From the NCBI GenBank assembly GCA_963760285.1, contig CAVXCI010000001.1, positions 1,054,001 to 1,118,000 on the forward strand: 64,000 nt of DNA, read 5' to 3'. The stretch comes from PALSA-278 sp963760285 (lineage in GTDB: Bacteria; Acidobacteriota; Terriglobia; Acidiferrales; UBA7541). Positions 45,520-54,147 of this stretch are shown piece by piece (position 1 is the first letter of the stretch; each line of letters starts with the position of its first letter). The notes below the pieces were generated by a model. The model was not told the DNA's origin. It searched no databases and saw only the letters and a program-made list of their open reading frames with translations. A program made the translations under genes and the position numbers.

Positions 45520-46581
45520 CTACGCGCTCATCCACCTTCCGAAAGGCCGCCACGATTCCACGTGGTCACAGACAACTTTTATTGAAGCGGCGATGGGAAT
45601 AGCCAGCAGCAGACCAATGGCACCCCACATCCAAGCCCAGAAAAGCATGGAGATGGTTACCGCGACGGCGTTGAGCCGCAGCCGGCGGCCCACCACGGAT
45701 GGGAAAAGCAGGTTGGTGGCCAGCGTATGGAAAAGCGCCAATACGACGGCGACGATGATGAAGTTCGTGATGCCGGAGAACTGGCTTAAGCCAATCAGAA
45801 GTGGAGGCAGCCACGCTAGAATCATGCCGATATAAGGCACCATGCTGAAGATGCCGGAAACCAACGCGGTAAGAAACGCAAATTTCAGCCCCATGTACCA
45901 GAAGAACGCCCAGGTAGAGACAACCAGGGTGAGTGTCACCAGCAAGATGCCGACGACGTACCCGCGCAACATGGCGCCCAGTTCTTCGAGCGCGGTTTTC
46001 ACTTCGGTGCGCTGGCCGGTTGGAAAAAGTTGCATGGTGGCATGCCAAGCCTGGCGTTTCGCCGCGAGCATAAAGAAAACAAGGAACGGGATGAAGCTGA
46101 CACCCAGCAGCATGGGGAAAATGGATGGGAGCCTGTCAAACAGCACCTCTCTTACCGGATGCAAAGGAGCAATCTCAATCGCTCTCCTCTCCTCCTTCGA
46201 TGGCGGGGGGGCGATCTCAGAGACGCCGGCTTCGAAGCTTTCCATGCGGTGCTCGATGGCCTCGGTGGTTTTGCGAAGCGGCGCACGATAGGTGGGCCAG
46301 TCGCGGCTGAATTCATCCGCGCGGTCCACCAGAATCCAGCCCAGGCCGCCGAGAAATGTGAGAGCCACGAGCAGGGCAATCAGCGCGGCCAGGGCGCGCG
46401 GCAAATGGAGTTTTTCAAGCAAATTAACACCGGGATCTAGAAAATAGGCCAGCAAGATGGAAACGAGGAGCGGGACCACCACGCTCGCGCCCCAATAGCA
46501 GAACGCCAGCATAACGCCCACGGCCAGAATCCGCTGGCTAGGCGTGCTGGCTACCCGGTATTTCTTTTCGTCGGCTTCCAT
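45520..46581 (-). CDS. AI-2E/PerM-family transporter
   Basis: 353 residues with eight predicted membrane helices, a cytoplasmic/periplasmic insert near 120-150, and the family end VPYIGMILAWLPPLLIGL then NLLFPSVVGRRLRLNAVAV. Once linked to autoinducer-2 export, the family is now seen as broader, including Na+/H+ antiport; substrate here unknown. Divergent from glmM with an 86-base shared promoter region. Confidence 0.9.
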   Translation of the reverse strand: MEADEKKYRVASTPSQRILAVGVMLAFCYWGASVVVPLLVSILLAYFLDPGVNLLEKLHLPRALAALIALLVALTFLGGLGWILVDRADEFSRDWPTYRAPLRKTTEAIEHRMESFEAGVSEIAPPPSKEERRAIEIAPLHPVREVLFDRLPSIFPMLLGVSFIPFLVFFMLAAKRQAWHATMQLFPTGQRTEVKTALEELGAMLRGYVVGILLVTLTLVVSTWAFFWYMGLKFAFLTALVSGIFSMVPYIGMILAWLPPLLIGLSQFSGITNFIIVAVVLALFHTLATNLLFPSVVGRRLRLNAVAVTISMLFWAWMWGAIGLLLAIPIAASIKVVCDHVESWRPFGRWMSA

Positions 46582-46667
46582 TGTTGGTGCTGCCCTGCCT
46601 GAGGCATCGTATTATAACCGGGCCGGGCGGAAGGTTTTTTTTCGGTCCGAGGACGAGGACGTCACGA

Positions 46668-48008
46668 ATGGCAAGAGAGCTCTTTGGCACAGACGGGGTG
46701 CGGGGCGAGCCGGGGCGGTTCCCACTGGACGATAGGACCCTGGTGAATCTGGGCCGTGCGCTGGGAGACTCGCTGCGCGAGAAAAATCCGCGCCCGCGTG
46801 TACTCCTGGGAATGGACACGCGCGAATCGGGTCCACACATCGCCGCGCAAGTGGCCGGAGGCCTGGCCGCAGCAGGCTGCGAGCCGGTCTGTGTGGGAGT
46901 AATCACCACTCCAGGAGTAGCGTGGCTGGCGCGCCATTGCGGATTTTCCGCCGGGGTAATCATTTCTGCTTCACACAATCCCTGGCGGGACAACGGCGTC
47001 AAGCTGGTTTCGGCGCAAGGGATGAAACTTCCGGATACCGTGGAAGCTGACATTGAACTTCGGATGGATGCCAAGAATGGTGATGAGGCAATCTCACCAC
47101 TTGCACTGGCGTTGCATGAGGAGCTGGACGCCGATTATCTAGCCGCGCTGGCGCAGATGCATTTTCCAGGGGCGCGTCTGAGCGGCATGCGCATGGTTCT
47201 GGACTGCGCCAATGGCGCGGCCAGTCGCCTGGCTCCAGCGCTTTTCCGTTCACTGGGAGCGGAGGTGACCGCCATAAACGATCAGCCAAACGGCCGGAAC
47301 ATAAACGACGGCTGCGGCTCGCTGTATCCGGAAAAACTGAGAGAGAGAGTTGTGCAATCGGGAGCGGCGTTGGGAGTGGCGTTTGACGGTGACGCAGACC
47401 GCGCGATTTTCTCCAGTAGTTCCGGCCAGCGCGTGGATGGCGACGGTATTCTTCTAGCCTGCGCGCGGTTCATGAAACGCAGCGGAACCCTGAAGGGAAC
47501 GACTATTGTGGGTACAACCATGGCGAACCTTGGGTTGGAGCGCGCTCTGGCGAAGGACGGCCTATATTTGGAGCGAACGCCCGTGGGCGATCGCTATGTG
47601 CTGGAAGAGATGCTGCGCATCGGCGTCAATCTGGGCGGCGAACAGTCCGGGCACATTATCTTTCTGGACGACGCCACGGCCGGCGATGGAATGCTTACAG
47701 CGGTGAAGATCGCTTCGCTGGTATCGCTGGCCGGTCCGCTGGATGAATTGATCGCCGATCTGGAGATTTATCCCCAAACCATCGTAAATGTGAAAGTGCG
47801 GACGAAGCCGCCTCTTGATTCGTTGGCCTCCGTGGCGGTGGAGCTGCACGCGGCTCAGGAGGCCTTGGGAGACCGAGGACGGGTGGTCCTGCGCTATTCC
47901 GGGACGGAACCGCTGGCGCGTGTGATGGTGGAGGCGCAGAGTGAAGAGGCCGTCCGCAAATGGGCGGGAACGATTGCGGAAGCAATCCGCGCAGCGATTG
48001 GAGCTTGA
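46668..48008 (+). CDS. glmM: Phosphoglucosamine mutase
   Basis: 446 residues. Converts glucosamine-6-phosphate to glucosamine-1-phosphate for peptidoglycan and LPS. FGTDGVRG opens the protein, ISASHNPWRDNGVK has the phosphoserine, DGDADR binds the metal ion, and RYSGTEPLARVMVE is the phosphate-binding loop. Starts at ATG 46668; the upstream in-frame stretch overlaps the promoter of the divergent gene. glmS and glmU are not in the window. Confidence 0.96.
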   Translation: MARELFGTDGVRGEPGRFPLDDRTLVNLGRALGDSLREKNPRPRVLLGMDTRESGPHIAAQVAGGLAAAGCEPVCVGVITTPGVAWLARHCGFSAGVIISASHNPWRDNGVKLVSAQGMKLPDTVEADIELRMDAKNGDEAISPLALALHEELDADYLAALAQMHFPGARLSGMRMVLDCANGAASRLAPALFRSLGAEVTAINDQPNGRNINDGCGSLYPEKLRERVVQSGAALGVAFDGDADRAIFSSSSGQRVDGDGILLACARFMKRSGTLKGTTIVGTTMANLGLERALAKDGLYLERTPVGDRYVLEEMLRIGVNLGGEQSGHIIFLDDATAGDGMLTAVKIASLVSLAGPLDELIADLEIYPQTIVNVKVRTKPPLDSLASVAVELHAAQEALGDRGRVVLRYSGTEPLARVMVEAQSEEAVRKWAGTIAEAIRAAIGA

Positions 48009-48119
48009 GAGCCTTCTCAAGTCGCCCGCTTTAAACCCTGTCGCAACATTCAAAATATGGGATTGCGGACGGTTTTGGTATTTCAAATTGCGGAGAATCA
48101 CTACTCTACCCAGTGCGGA

Positions 48120-48310
48120 TGAGCTGCATACGGCTACTAATTCCTGTGAATTGAAGAGAAGCCGCCGAATTCCAAGCAGCGGGGACTGGCACTTGGCTTG
48201 CACATAAGCAAGGTGTTGATTAAAGCGAAGAGTGCCGGCTGGCTCACCGCGCCGAGACGGCTGGCGATTTAGTAAGGAGAGGGCCTTCTGAGGGGGAGGC
48301 CCTTTCCTTT
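48120..48310 (+). ncRNA. Candidate structured RNA with terminator, downstream of glmM
   Basis: In the 395-base gap between glmM and convergent tyrS, no gene is seen. The plus strand folds into AATTCCTGTGAATT (48143-48156 area) inside CGGCT/AGCCG, then GGCACT/AGTGCC enclosing CTTGC-ACATAA-GCAAG, and ends with AGGGCCT-N10-AGGCCCT plus TTCCTTT (48280-48310), a plausible terminator. This could be a small RNA or a glmM 3' region. It is a guess from hairpins only. Confidence 0.3.
48280..48310 (+). terminator. Terminator-like hairpin with T tract
   Basis: AGGGCCT (48280-48286) and AGGCCCT (48297-48303) pair across a ten-base loop and are followed by TTCCTTT. Plus-strand orientation suits glmM or the candidate RNA before it. 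Confidence 0.6.
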
Positions 48311-48403
48311 GTAGAACGGCCCGGCCACCCGGTCCGCCGGGCTCGCTTCTAAAGCACTGAGGAATGTCAGGCGCGGCGCCAGCGACCAGACGACGCAATT
48401 AAT

Positions 48404-49639
48404 TCATCCCACCACTACGCGAAGAAACTTCCGCTTTCCCGCGCGCAATAAAAATTCCCGTGGTGTCGCCAGGTCCACTTCCGCGCGCACATCTTCGATT
48501 CGCTGGCCATTGATTTCCACGGCGCCCTGGCGTATGAGGCGCTCCCCTTCACTCCGCGATGGCGAAAGTTGGAGTTCGGCCAGCAGCGCCGCCAATTTTT
48601 TGGCCGGGCTAAGAGGCAGATTGATGGTCGGCGCCTGCTCAGGGGCCTGGCGTTCACGAAAGACGCGGCGAAATTCCTCCGCTGCTTCGCGCGCCGCTGC
48701 CTCGCCGTGGAAATCCTTCACAATGCGTTCCGCCAAGCGTGACTTCACGTCCATGGGATGCTGCTCGCCGTTGCGTACAGCACCGCGCAGTTTCTCAATT
48801 TCCGCCGGCGTGAGGTCCGTCAGCAGATCGTAGTAGGACCACATCATTTCGTCGCTGATGGACATTATCTTGCCAAACATCTGCGATGGCGCTTCCGTGA
48901 TGCCCACGTAATTGCCGAGGCTCTTGGACATCTTGCGTTCGCCATCCAGGCCAATGAGGATGGGCATGGTGAGCGCCACTTGCGTGGGCTGGCCATATTC
49001 GCGCTGGATTTCACGGCCGATCAGCAGATTAAATTTCTGTTCCGTGGCGCCAAGTTCCACGTCTGCATTTAACACCACGGAGTCATAGGCCACCATTAGC
49101 GGATAGAGGAGTTCATGGACGGATATCGGCTGGCTGGCGGCCAGGCGCGAGCGGAAGTCTTCGCGCTCCAACATGCGCGCCAGGCGATAGCGCGCGCAGA
49201 GGCGAATCATGTCCTCGCCGGTCATTTTGCCGAGCCATTCGCTGTTGTAACGGACTTCGGTGCGCGCGGGATCCAGGATTTTGTAAACCTGTTCCAGATA
49301 AGTCTTCAAATTGGCTTGAATCTGCTCGTGGGTCAGCGGCGGGCGGGTCTCGGATTGGCCGGAGGGATCGCCGATCATGGCGGTGAAATCGCCAATCAGG
49401 AAGATGGCCGTGTGGCCCATATCCTGAAAGTGTTTCAGTTTGCGCAGCACCACGGTGTGGCCCAGATGGAGATCGGGAGCCGTGGGGTCCACGCCCAGCT
49501 TCACGCGCAAAGGTTTGCCGGTCTTTGCGGAATTCGCCAGCTTGGCGCGGAATTCATCCTCGGGGATAATTTCCGACGCGCCCTTGCGCAAATAGTCCAC
49601 TTGTTCATCCAACGAGAATTTTTGTTGCGCCGGACTCAT
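48404..49639 (-). CDS. tyrS: Tyrosyl-tRNA synthetase
   Basis: 411 residues. Class I synthetase with HLGH (residues 58-61) and KMSKS near residue 240. Y/D recognition residues and a C-terminal S4-like RNA-binding domain (EGERLIRQGAVEINGQRI) are present, so it is the TyrZ-like or TyrS bacterial form. The start overlaps the purN stop by four bases (ATGA), so both are read from the same transcript. No T-box was found upstream of the pair. Confidence 0.96.
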   Translation of the reverse strand: MSPAQQKFSLDEQVDYLRKGASEIIPEDEFRAKLANSAKTGKPLRVKLGVDPTAPDLHLGHTVVLRKLKHFQDMGHTAIFLIGDFTAMIGDPSGQSETRPPLTHEQIQANLKTYLEQVYKILDPARTEVRYNSEWLGKMTGEDMIRLCARYRLARMLEREDFRSRLAASQPISVHELLYPLMVAYDSVVLNADVELGATEQKFNLLIGREIQREYGQPTQVALTMPILIGLDGERKMSKSLGNYVGITEAPSQMFGKIMSISDEMMWSYYDLLTDLTPAEIEKLRGAVRNGEQHPMDVKSRLAERIVKDFHGEAAAREAAEEFRRVFRERQAPEQAPTINLPLSPAKKLAALLAELQLSPSRSEGERLIRQGAVEINGQRIEDVRAEVDLATPREFLLRAGKRKFLRVVVG

Positions 49640-50250
49640 GATTTTTGACTCCGCAGGACGCGCCGCCCTTTAACGCGCAGGCGTCCTTCAAAAAAAAGCC
49701 GCACCGCTTCGGGATAGATGCGGTGCTCCTCGGCCAGAATGCGCGCCCCGAGGGAGTCCGCGGTGTCATCGTCGTGCACAGGCACCACGGACTGCGCGAT
49801 GATCGGCCCGGCGTCCAAATTTTCGTCCACGAAATGAACCGTGCAGCCGGCGAACTTCACTCCATGCTCCAACGCCTGACTCTGGGCTTCCAGTCCCGGG
49901 AACGCGGGCAGCAGTGACGGATGAATGTTCAGAATGCATCCGCGGAAAGCCTCCACGAAATAAGGCGAAAGCAGGCGCATGTAGCCGGCCAGGCAAACCA
50001 GGTCTACTTGATGTTGGCGGAGCGCGGCAACCACCTGGCGGTCAAACTCCTCGCGCTGCAGACCCCTGGAAGGCAAGGCAATCGCGGGAATGCCGCGCGC
50101 CTGGGCCTTGGCGAGCCCGGGTGCATCTTCACGATTGCTTACGACCACGGCGATTTCAGCGCCGGGGATACGGCCTTTGGCGATAGCGTCCGCCAGCGCT
50201 TCGAAATTCGAACCGCGGCCGCTAAGGAGCACTCCTACGCGCTTCGCCAT
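49636..50250 (-). CDS. purN: Phosphoribosylglycinamide formyltransferase
   Basis: 204 residues from ATG 50250. Uses 10-formyltetrahydrofolate to formylate GAR in purine synthesis. Motifs: VLLSGRGSNFEAL, LAGYMRLLSPYF, NIHPSLLPAFPG (catalytic Asn/His) and GCTVHFVDENLDAGPII with the catalytic Asp. The frame continues 27 codons upstream but the family starts at AKRVGVLLS. Pathway partner of purD and purE at 4.5-6.8 kb. Confidence 0.96.
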   Translation of the reverse strand: MAKRVGVLLSGRGSNFEALADAIAKGRIPGAEIAVVVSNREDAPGLAKAQARGIPAIALPSRGLQREEFDRQVVAALRQHQVDLVCLAGYMRLLSPYFVEAFRGCILNIHPSLLPAFPGLEAQSQALEHGVKFAGCTVHFVDENLDAGPIIAQSVVPVHDDDTADSLGARILAEEHRIYPEAVRLFFEGRLRVKGRRVLRSQKS

Positions 50251-50862
50251 AAACTCAGCAAGGTAGCACACTCGCGGGAAGAGGCGAAAATGATGGAGTG
50301 GGTCGCGACTGCAGGTAGCCCCGCCAGCCAATCCGGGGGCGGCATAACCGGATTGAATTGGACGGCGGATTCAGCCAGCTACCGGCGTCACGGGGCCCGC
50401 ATGAGAAGGGGAAATGTTGAGCGCCAGGGATTGCACGATGCGATCTTCAACATAGCGTTCCACAATAAGCACGTCGCCAATATCCCGATGATGGGCCCGG
50501 ATCGATACGCTGGTCTGGCGGCACTTTCCTTTTCCCACACCGCGAAGCGCGTCAGAAATCCTTCGGCCCCGCCCAGGCATTCTTCACGGCACTCCTGGCC
50601 TTTAACCGTCAATGAGCGCAAGTTAAGAATAATCGGCCTGGAGTTAGTGGCACCTTGCTGGCATTTTCATGCCTGTGCACTTTTGAACAGACGCGGACAT
50701 TCGCCACAGGGCAGACTGTTTCAACGGTTGAACGTGCGAAAGAGATCAGAATTACAACGGCCGCCGGCATTGCCCTTCCGGCGGCCGCCTTCCTCCCTGT
50801 GAACTCCGGCACACGGTTCCACCGTGGGTTTAGTCACTTGTCCCGGAAGGAAGAGGCGCGAA
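50251..50862. other. Gene-free stretch between purN and the sortase gene
   Basis: 612 bases with only short competing frames on both strands, none recognisable. It has a long palindrome GGCCGCCGG/CCGGCGGCC with a ten-base loop at 50759-50786, terminator-like in place for the sortase operon. A decayed gene on the minus strand cannot be excluded. Confidence 0.35.
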
Positions 50863-51486
50863 TTAGCGCTCGTGAGGTTGCAGTGGTGAACGTCCGACCT
50901 GGCGGGCGCGGACGACAAACCGATTTGGAGCCGAGCCCACGTAGTAGAACGGGAAGCAGGTGATCAGAGTAAGGGTGGGCTCCGTCGAGGGTTGCAAAAC
51001 TTGAATGTCATGGGGCGATACCACGGCAGTTGTCTCCGCTTCATACTGAAAGTCGCCATCAGGAGTCTTCAGCATGATGGCATCACCGGAGCGAATGTCG
51101 CGGAGGGGACGAAAGAAACTATCGCGGTGGCCAGCCAGAGCAACGTTTCCCTGTTCGCCGGGGAGAGCTGTATTGGGAATGTGGCCGACGGCACGCCGCA
51201 GTATTTTCTGAGAATCACCCTGAACTACGATGACATTGAGGCCAAGGCGGGGGATCTGAAGCTCGCCAATCACTCCTCCCTCAGCCAGAGCCTTGGGTTT
51301 TGGGGGTTGCATCGCGCTTTCAAACTGCGCCGTTTCAATCGCCTGATAGGTGCGCGAGTCGGCGGTGACGTAGCCAGCATAGGCGAGTGCGAAGATTCCC
51401 ACCGCAAGAAAGCAGAAATATGCGCCGCGAAGGAAAAGCGTCCGCGTGCTCGGAGTTCTTACGTTTTTTGGGCAGCGAGGGTTCAT
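50863..51486 (-). CDS. Sortase (class D/E-like)
   Basis: 207 residues. One N-terminal membrane helix (about 20-42) anchors a periplasmic sortase domain: catalytic His120 in LAGHRDSFF, Cys177 in TLITC and Arg189 in APNRFVVRA. The ALPGEQGNVALAGH run is typical of class D/E enzymes. Sortases cut after LPxT and join the protein to an amino group. In Gram-negative cells the acceptor is usually unknown. It overlaps the VWA gene by four bases and a matching LPKTA protein is two genes upstream. Confidence 0.9.
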   Translation of the reverse strand: MNPRCPKNVRTPSTRTLFLRGAYFCFLAVGIFALAYAGYVTADSRTYQAIETAQFESAMQPPKPKALAEGGVIGELQIPRLGLNVIVVQGDSQKILRRAVGHIPNTALPGEQGNVALAGHRDSFFRPLRDIRSGDAIMLKTPDGDFQYEAETTAVVSPHDIQVLQPSTEPTLTLITCFPFYYVGSAPNRFVVRARQVGRSPLQPHER

Positions 51487-52485
51487 GATGCGCCGTTCCG
51501 AAGTGGTTCACGAGGCGCGGTGTCATCTATTGCGAAGTATCCGGGGCGCGTCTTCGCATGCAGCTTTCCTTGATTGGGAGCAGTGGCTTTCACTTCTATC
51601 TTCCGAAACGAGCCAACGCGGCTTGCTTTCTCGGGTACGAACCCCAAAGTGTACTGCTGGCGGAGGTCCCGTGCAATTTCTATGGTAGTTTCCTTGACGT
51701 TTTCAGAACTCGGGAAAAATGCCACGCCGCCCGTATTCTTGCTGAGCCGCTTGAGGACATCCGGATTTTCAAACTCGTCCGCTGCTCCTACCAGGCCCAC
51801 CGAATAAATCAGCGCCTGGGACTGTCGGGCCAGCGCCAAAACCTGGGAATAGGTTTCCCGGCTGGCATTGTCGGCCCCGTCACTGACGATAATCAAAGCT
51901 TTCGTGTCCCAGTGTCCGTGCTGCAGATGGTCCAGTCCCGCCACAATGGCGTCATATAGCGCGGTCCGTCCGCTTGCGGAAACGCGCGAGACGGCCTTGG
52001 CAAGTTCCCCGGGGTCGCCGGTGAAAAACTTGGCCATCGAAAAGTTCCAGGGAGACACGGTCATTGAAATCCACGACAAACATTTCGTCCCGGGGATTGC
52101 TGGATTGCGCAAAGGCAGAAACCGCGGCGACTACTTCGGGGAGCTTGGGGCCCATGCTGCGACTGTGATCAACCACCAGGCCCACGGTCACGGGCTTATC
52201 CTCGCGTTGGAACATGGTAATCTGCTGCAACTGGCCATCCTGATACACGCGAAAGTCCTGCTGGCTCAGACCAGAGACAAATGCTCCCTTTGCGTCCGTC
52301 ACCCTCACAGGAAGAAGCACCATCTCCGCGTCTACGGAAATCGCGGACTGTCCCCGGGCGCGAGCCGGGGGCGGCGACGGCAAGGATTGCGAATACCCAA
52401 CGGGGACACGACACAGCAGAAAACAAACAACGAATAAGCCGCCAATGAGCACGGGACGGCAATGAGATCGAATTGTCACCATCAT
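51483..52485 (-). CDS. Exported VWA-domain protein, one frameshift
   Basis: The 5' part (from ATG 52485, GAGGAG upstream) has a signal peptide, the motif VDAEMVLLPVRVTDAKGAF and an intact MIDAS in VVDHSRSMGPKLPEV. The 3' part runs in another frame from FTGDPGELAKAVSRV to IDDTAPREPLRNGAS. Dropping one A from the A5 run at 52024-52028 joins them as DGQVFTGDPGEL, giving about 333 residues. It lies between the LPKTA protein and the sortase. No sorting signal at its own C-terminus. Known marine proteobacterial sortase partners also have VWA domains, but with a different architecture. Confidence 0.85.
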
Positions 52486-52569
52486 GGACGAATCTCCTCG
52501 CGCCGCGGAATGAATATTTCCGTCTTTATTAAGCCCGCGGCGCAACGAGGAGTCCCGCATTTATGAAGC

Positions 52570-53232
52570 TTAACTCACCAAACGCTTCAGCACGACAGCC
52601 AAGCTGAGCGATATGAGGCCCAACAATGCGACAAGAGGAGTCTGGCTGGCGGTTTTCGGTAATTCCTTCGCCGGGGCGGCCTGTGCCACCTCTACTGGCG
52701 CAGGGCTCTCGACCACCTGAGCGACTGGCACTTCCTCCTTCTGAGGCGTTTCCGCAACAACCGGAGTTGTCTCGGTCACTTCCGTCGTGTCCTCAGCGAG
52801 TGCTACCACGGGCTCATTCGCGGCCACGGCTAACTGAACCGCAACCGTCTTGGGATAGACAAATTCCTGCCCAAAATTATCGCCTGGATAAAACCATGCC
52901 TTAAGAGCTTCGGGTTGGTCCCCCGAGGTCTCAGAAAACTTAACCACTGTGGTGCCTGTCGGCTGGAGCCGGGAATTCTGAATGGCCAGTACCGTGGCGA
53001 TCAGTTTGGTTCCATTCGCGTTCCAGACCTGCACAATATGCCGGTCGGATTGCGAATTGAGCAGCTTGAACGTGTACGTCCCCGCTGGCAATACATGTCC
53101 GGGGATCTGGATGGCCTGGTCAAACGTCATAATCGTTTTCTTGCTTCCCGCACCAGCCCAAACGCGGGGAGTCACTGAACCGACGACCAATGAGAGTGCC
53201 AGCAAAATCAGTGCTGTTTTTAATGTCCTCAT
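52570..53232 (-). CDS. LPKTA-anchored surface/envelope protein (sortase substrate)
   Basis: 220 residues from ATG 53232. Signal peptide (1-25), a beta-rich domain of about 100 residues (FDQAIQIPGHVLPAGTYTFKLL is its start), then a Val/Glu/Pro/Thr-rich linker and a textbook sorting signal: LPKTA at about 191-195, hydrophobic stretch LVALLGLISLSLAVVL, basic tail KRLVS. The gene is read before the VWA and sortase genes (84-base gap), so it is the obvious substrate. TAGGAGG precedes the start at ten bases. The linker would span the periplasm or expose the domain. Confidence 0.88.
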   Translation of the reverse strand: MRTLKTALILLALSLVVGSVTPRVWAGAGSKKTIMTFDQAIQIPGHVLPAGTYTFKLLNSQSDRHIVQVWNANGTKLIATVLAIQNSRLQPTGTTVVKFSETSGDQPEALKAWFYPGDNFGQEFVYPKTVAVQLAVAANEPVVALAEDTTEVTETTPVVAETPQKEEVPVAQVVESPAPVEVAQAAPAKELPKTASQTPLVALLGLISLSLAVVLKRLVS

Positions 53233-53385
53233 GATGCTAAATCCTCCTAAAGAGTTTAGATACCTTTTGTTACCGATCTCCATAATCTGAAATGACGCTG
53301 GCGGAGACTGGCGGATGGTTGTCGCGCCAGTTCTCTTGTTCACCTTTGCGACCCCTAATGCTAAACGGACGGGGGGCCCTCAGTC

Positions 53386-53401
53386 TGTTCACTTATGCAC
53401 A
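53386..53401 (-). promoter_or_regulatory. Crp/Fnr-type operator S1, promoter of the LPKTA-VWA-sortase genes
   Basis: TGTTCACTTATGCACA on the plus strand, a TGTnCA-N4-TGnACA near-palindrome. TAGCAT on the minus strand (53363-53358) is centred 33 bp away, as expected for an activator at about -41.5. The LPKTA start is about 120 bases from the implied transcription start. Confidence 0.7.
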
Positions 53402-53459
53402 CATCCACTTCTTTGCTCGGGATCAAGGACGGAATAGAACTGGGTCTGCGTTGCCCTGG

Positions 53460-53615
53460 TTAAATGCGGCCGAGGAGCAATAGGACCACAACGATGATTA
53501 GAACCAGCCCTATCCCCCCCGTGGGGTAATAGCCCCAGTCCCGGCTATGGGACCACCTGGGGAGCACGCCTATGAGCGCCAGGGCCAACAACACAATTAA
53601 CAGAATTCCGAGCAT
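53460..53615 (-). CDS. DUF3309-like tiny membrane protein
   Basis: 51 residues: hydrophobic N-terminal helix MLGILLIVLLALALIGVLP, a Trp/Tyr-rich loop (WSHSRDWGYYPTGG), then a second helix ending LLLLGRI. This is the DUF3309 pattern, widespread, function unknown, often stress-induced. Missed by length filters. AAAGGGAG precedes the ATG. It follows the gene at 53703-53894 by 87 bases, possibly in the same transcript. Confidence 0.85.
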   Translation of the reverse strand: MLGILLIVLLALALIGVLPRWSHSRDWGYYPTGGIGLVLIIVVVLLLLGRI

Positions 53616-53702
53616 GATTTGCTCCCTTTAGCGTGCATCTTGCGCACGCGGCGAGACTGGGGCCAAAACTTTGCAATGCCTGTATAGACGGAGTGTCCCC
53701 GG

Positions 53703-53894
53703 TCATCCCCCAACCCTTAGGCGGGAGAGAGAATGGAAGAGACCGAAGACGTTCAGAAGCCACAAGACCACGACGATCACCACGACGGCGTTCAGGATCG
53801 ACTTGATTGACCCCGCCATGGGGATGTAACGATTGATCAGCCACAACAGGACGCCCACCACAATCAGAACCACTACAATCTGAACTAAAGGCAT
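53703..53894 (-). CDS. Thivi_2564-family small membrane protein
   Basis: 63 residues with two membrane helices, PLVQIVVVLIVVGVLLWLI and ILNAVVVIVVVLWLLNVFG, around a short IPMAGSIKS loop, matching the small Thivi_2564 family of unknown function. Starts at ATG 53894 with GAGGAGA about 11 bases upstream. The operator S2 lies in its promoter. Both it and the DUF3309-like protein may serve as envelope stress proteins, an inference. Confidence 0.8.
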   Translation of the reverse strand: MPLVQIVVVLIVVGVLLWLINRYIPMAGSIKSILNAVVVIVVVLWLLNVFGLFHSLSRLRVGG

Positions 53895-54028
53895 GATCTG
53901 TTTATCTCCTCGTACTCGCAAGCGGCCTTTCAAGGCGCCGCGATTTGCTGCTGGGGGAAACAATGCTGCAATAGGGAACCCACATTCCACACACAGACAG
54001 AATGCTAGACCTTGCGTAGACGCGCGTC

Positions 54029-54044
54029 TGTCCACTTTTGGACA
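54029..54044 (-). promoter_or_regulatory. Crp/Fnr-type operator S2
   Basis: TGTCCACTTTTGGACA, outer six bases perfectly palindromic. On the minus strand TAGCAT (54007-54002) is centred 32 bp from it. Upstream of the small membrane gene at 53894. Confidence 0.75.
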
Positions 54045-54147
54045 TGTTTCATATTGGTAGCTAATGCCCCGCAAAACGTACGGGAGGCATCGAAGCGGCT
54101 GATGAACGCCCCGATGCCTCCCTCTCGCTTCGCACGGAAGCGTCGTT

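Noticed and set aside
49921..50802. Long plus-strand ORF of 293 codons
   Set aside because: Its first third is the antisense of purN and the rest has no protein-like features; no family recognised.
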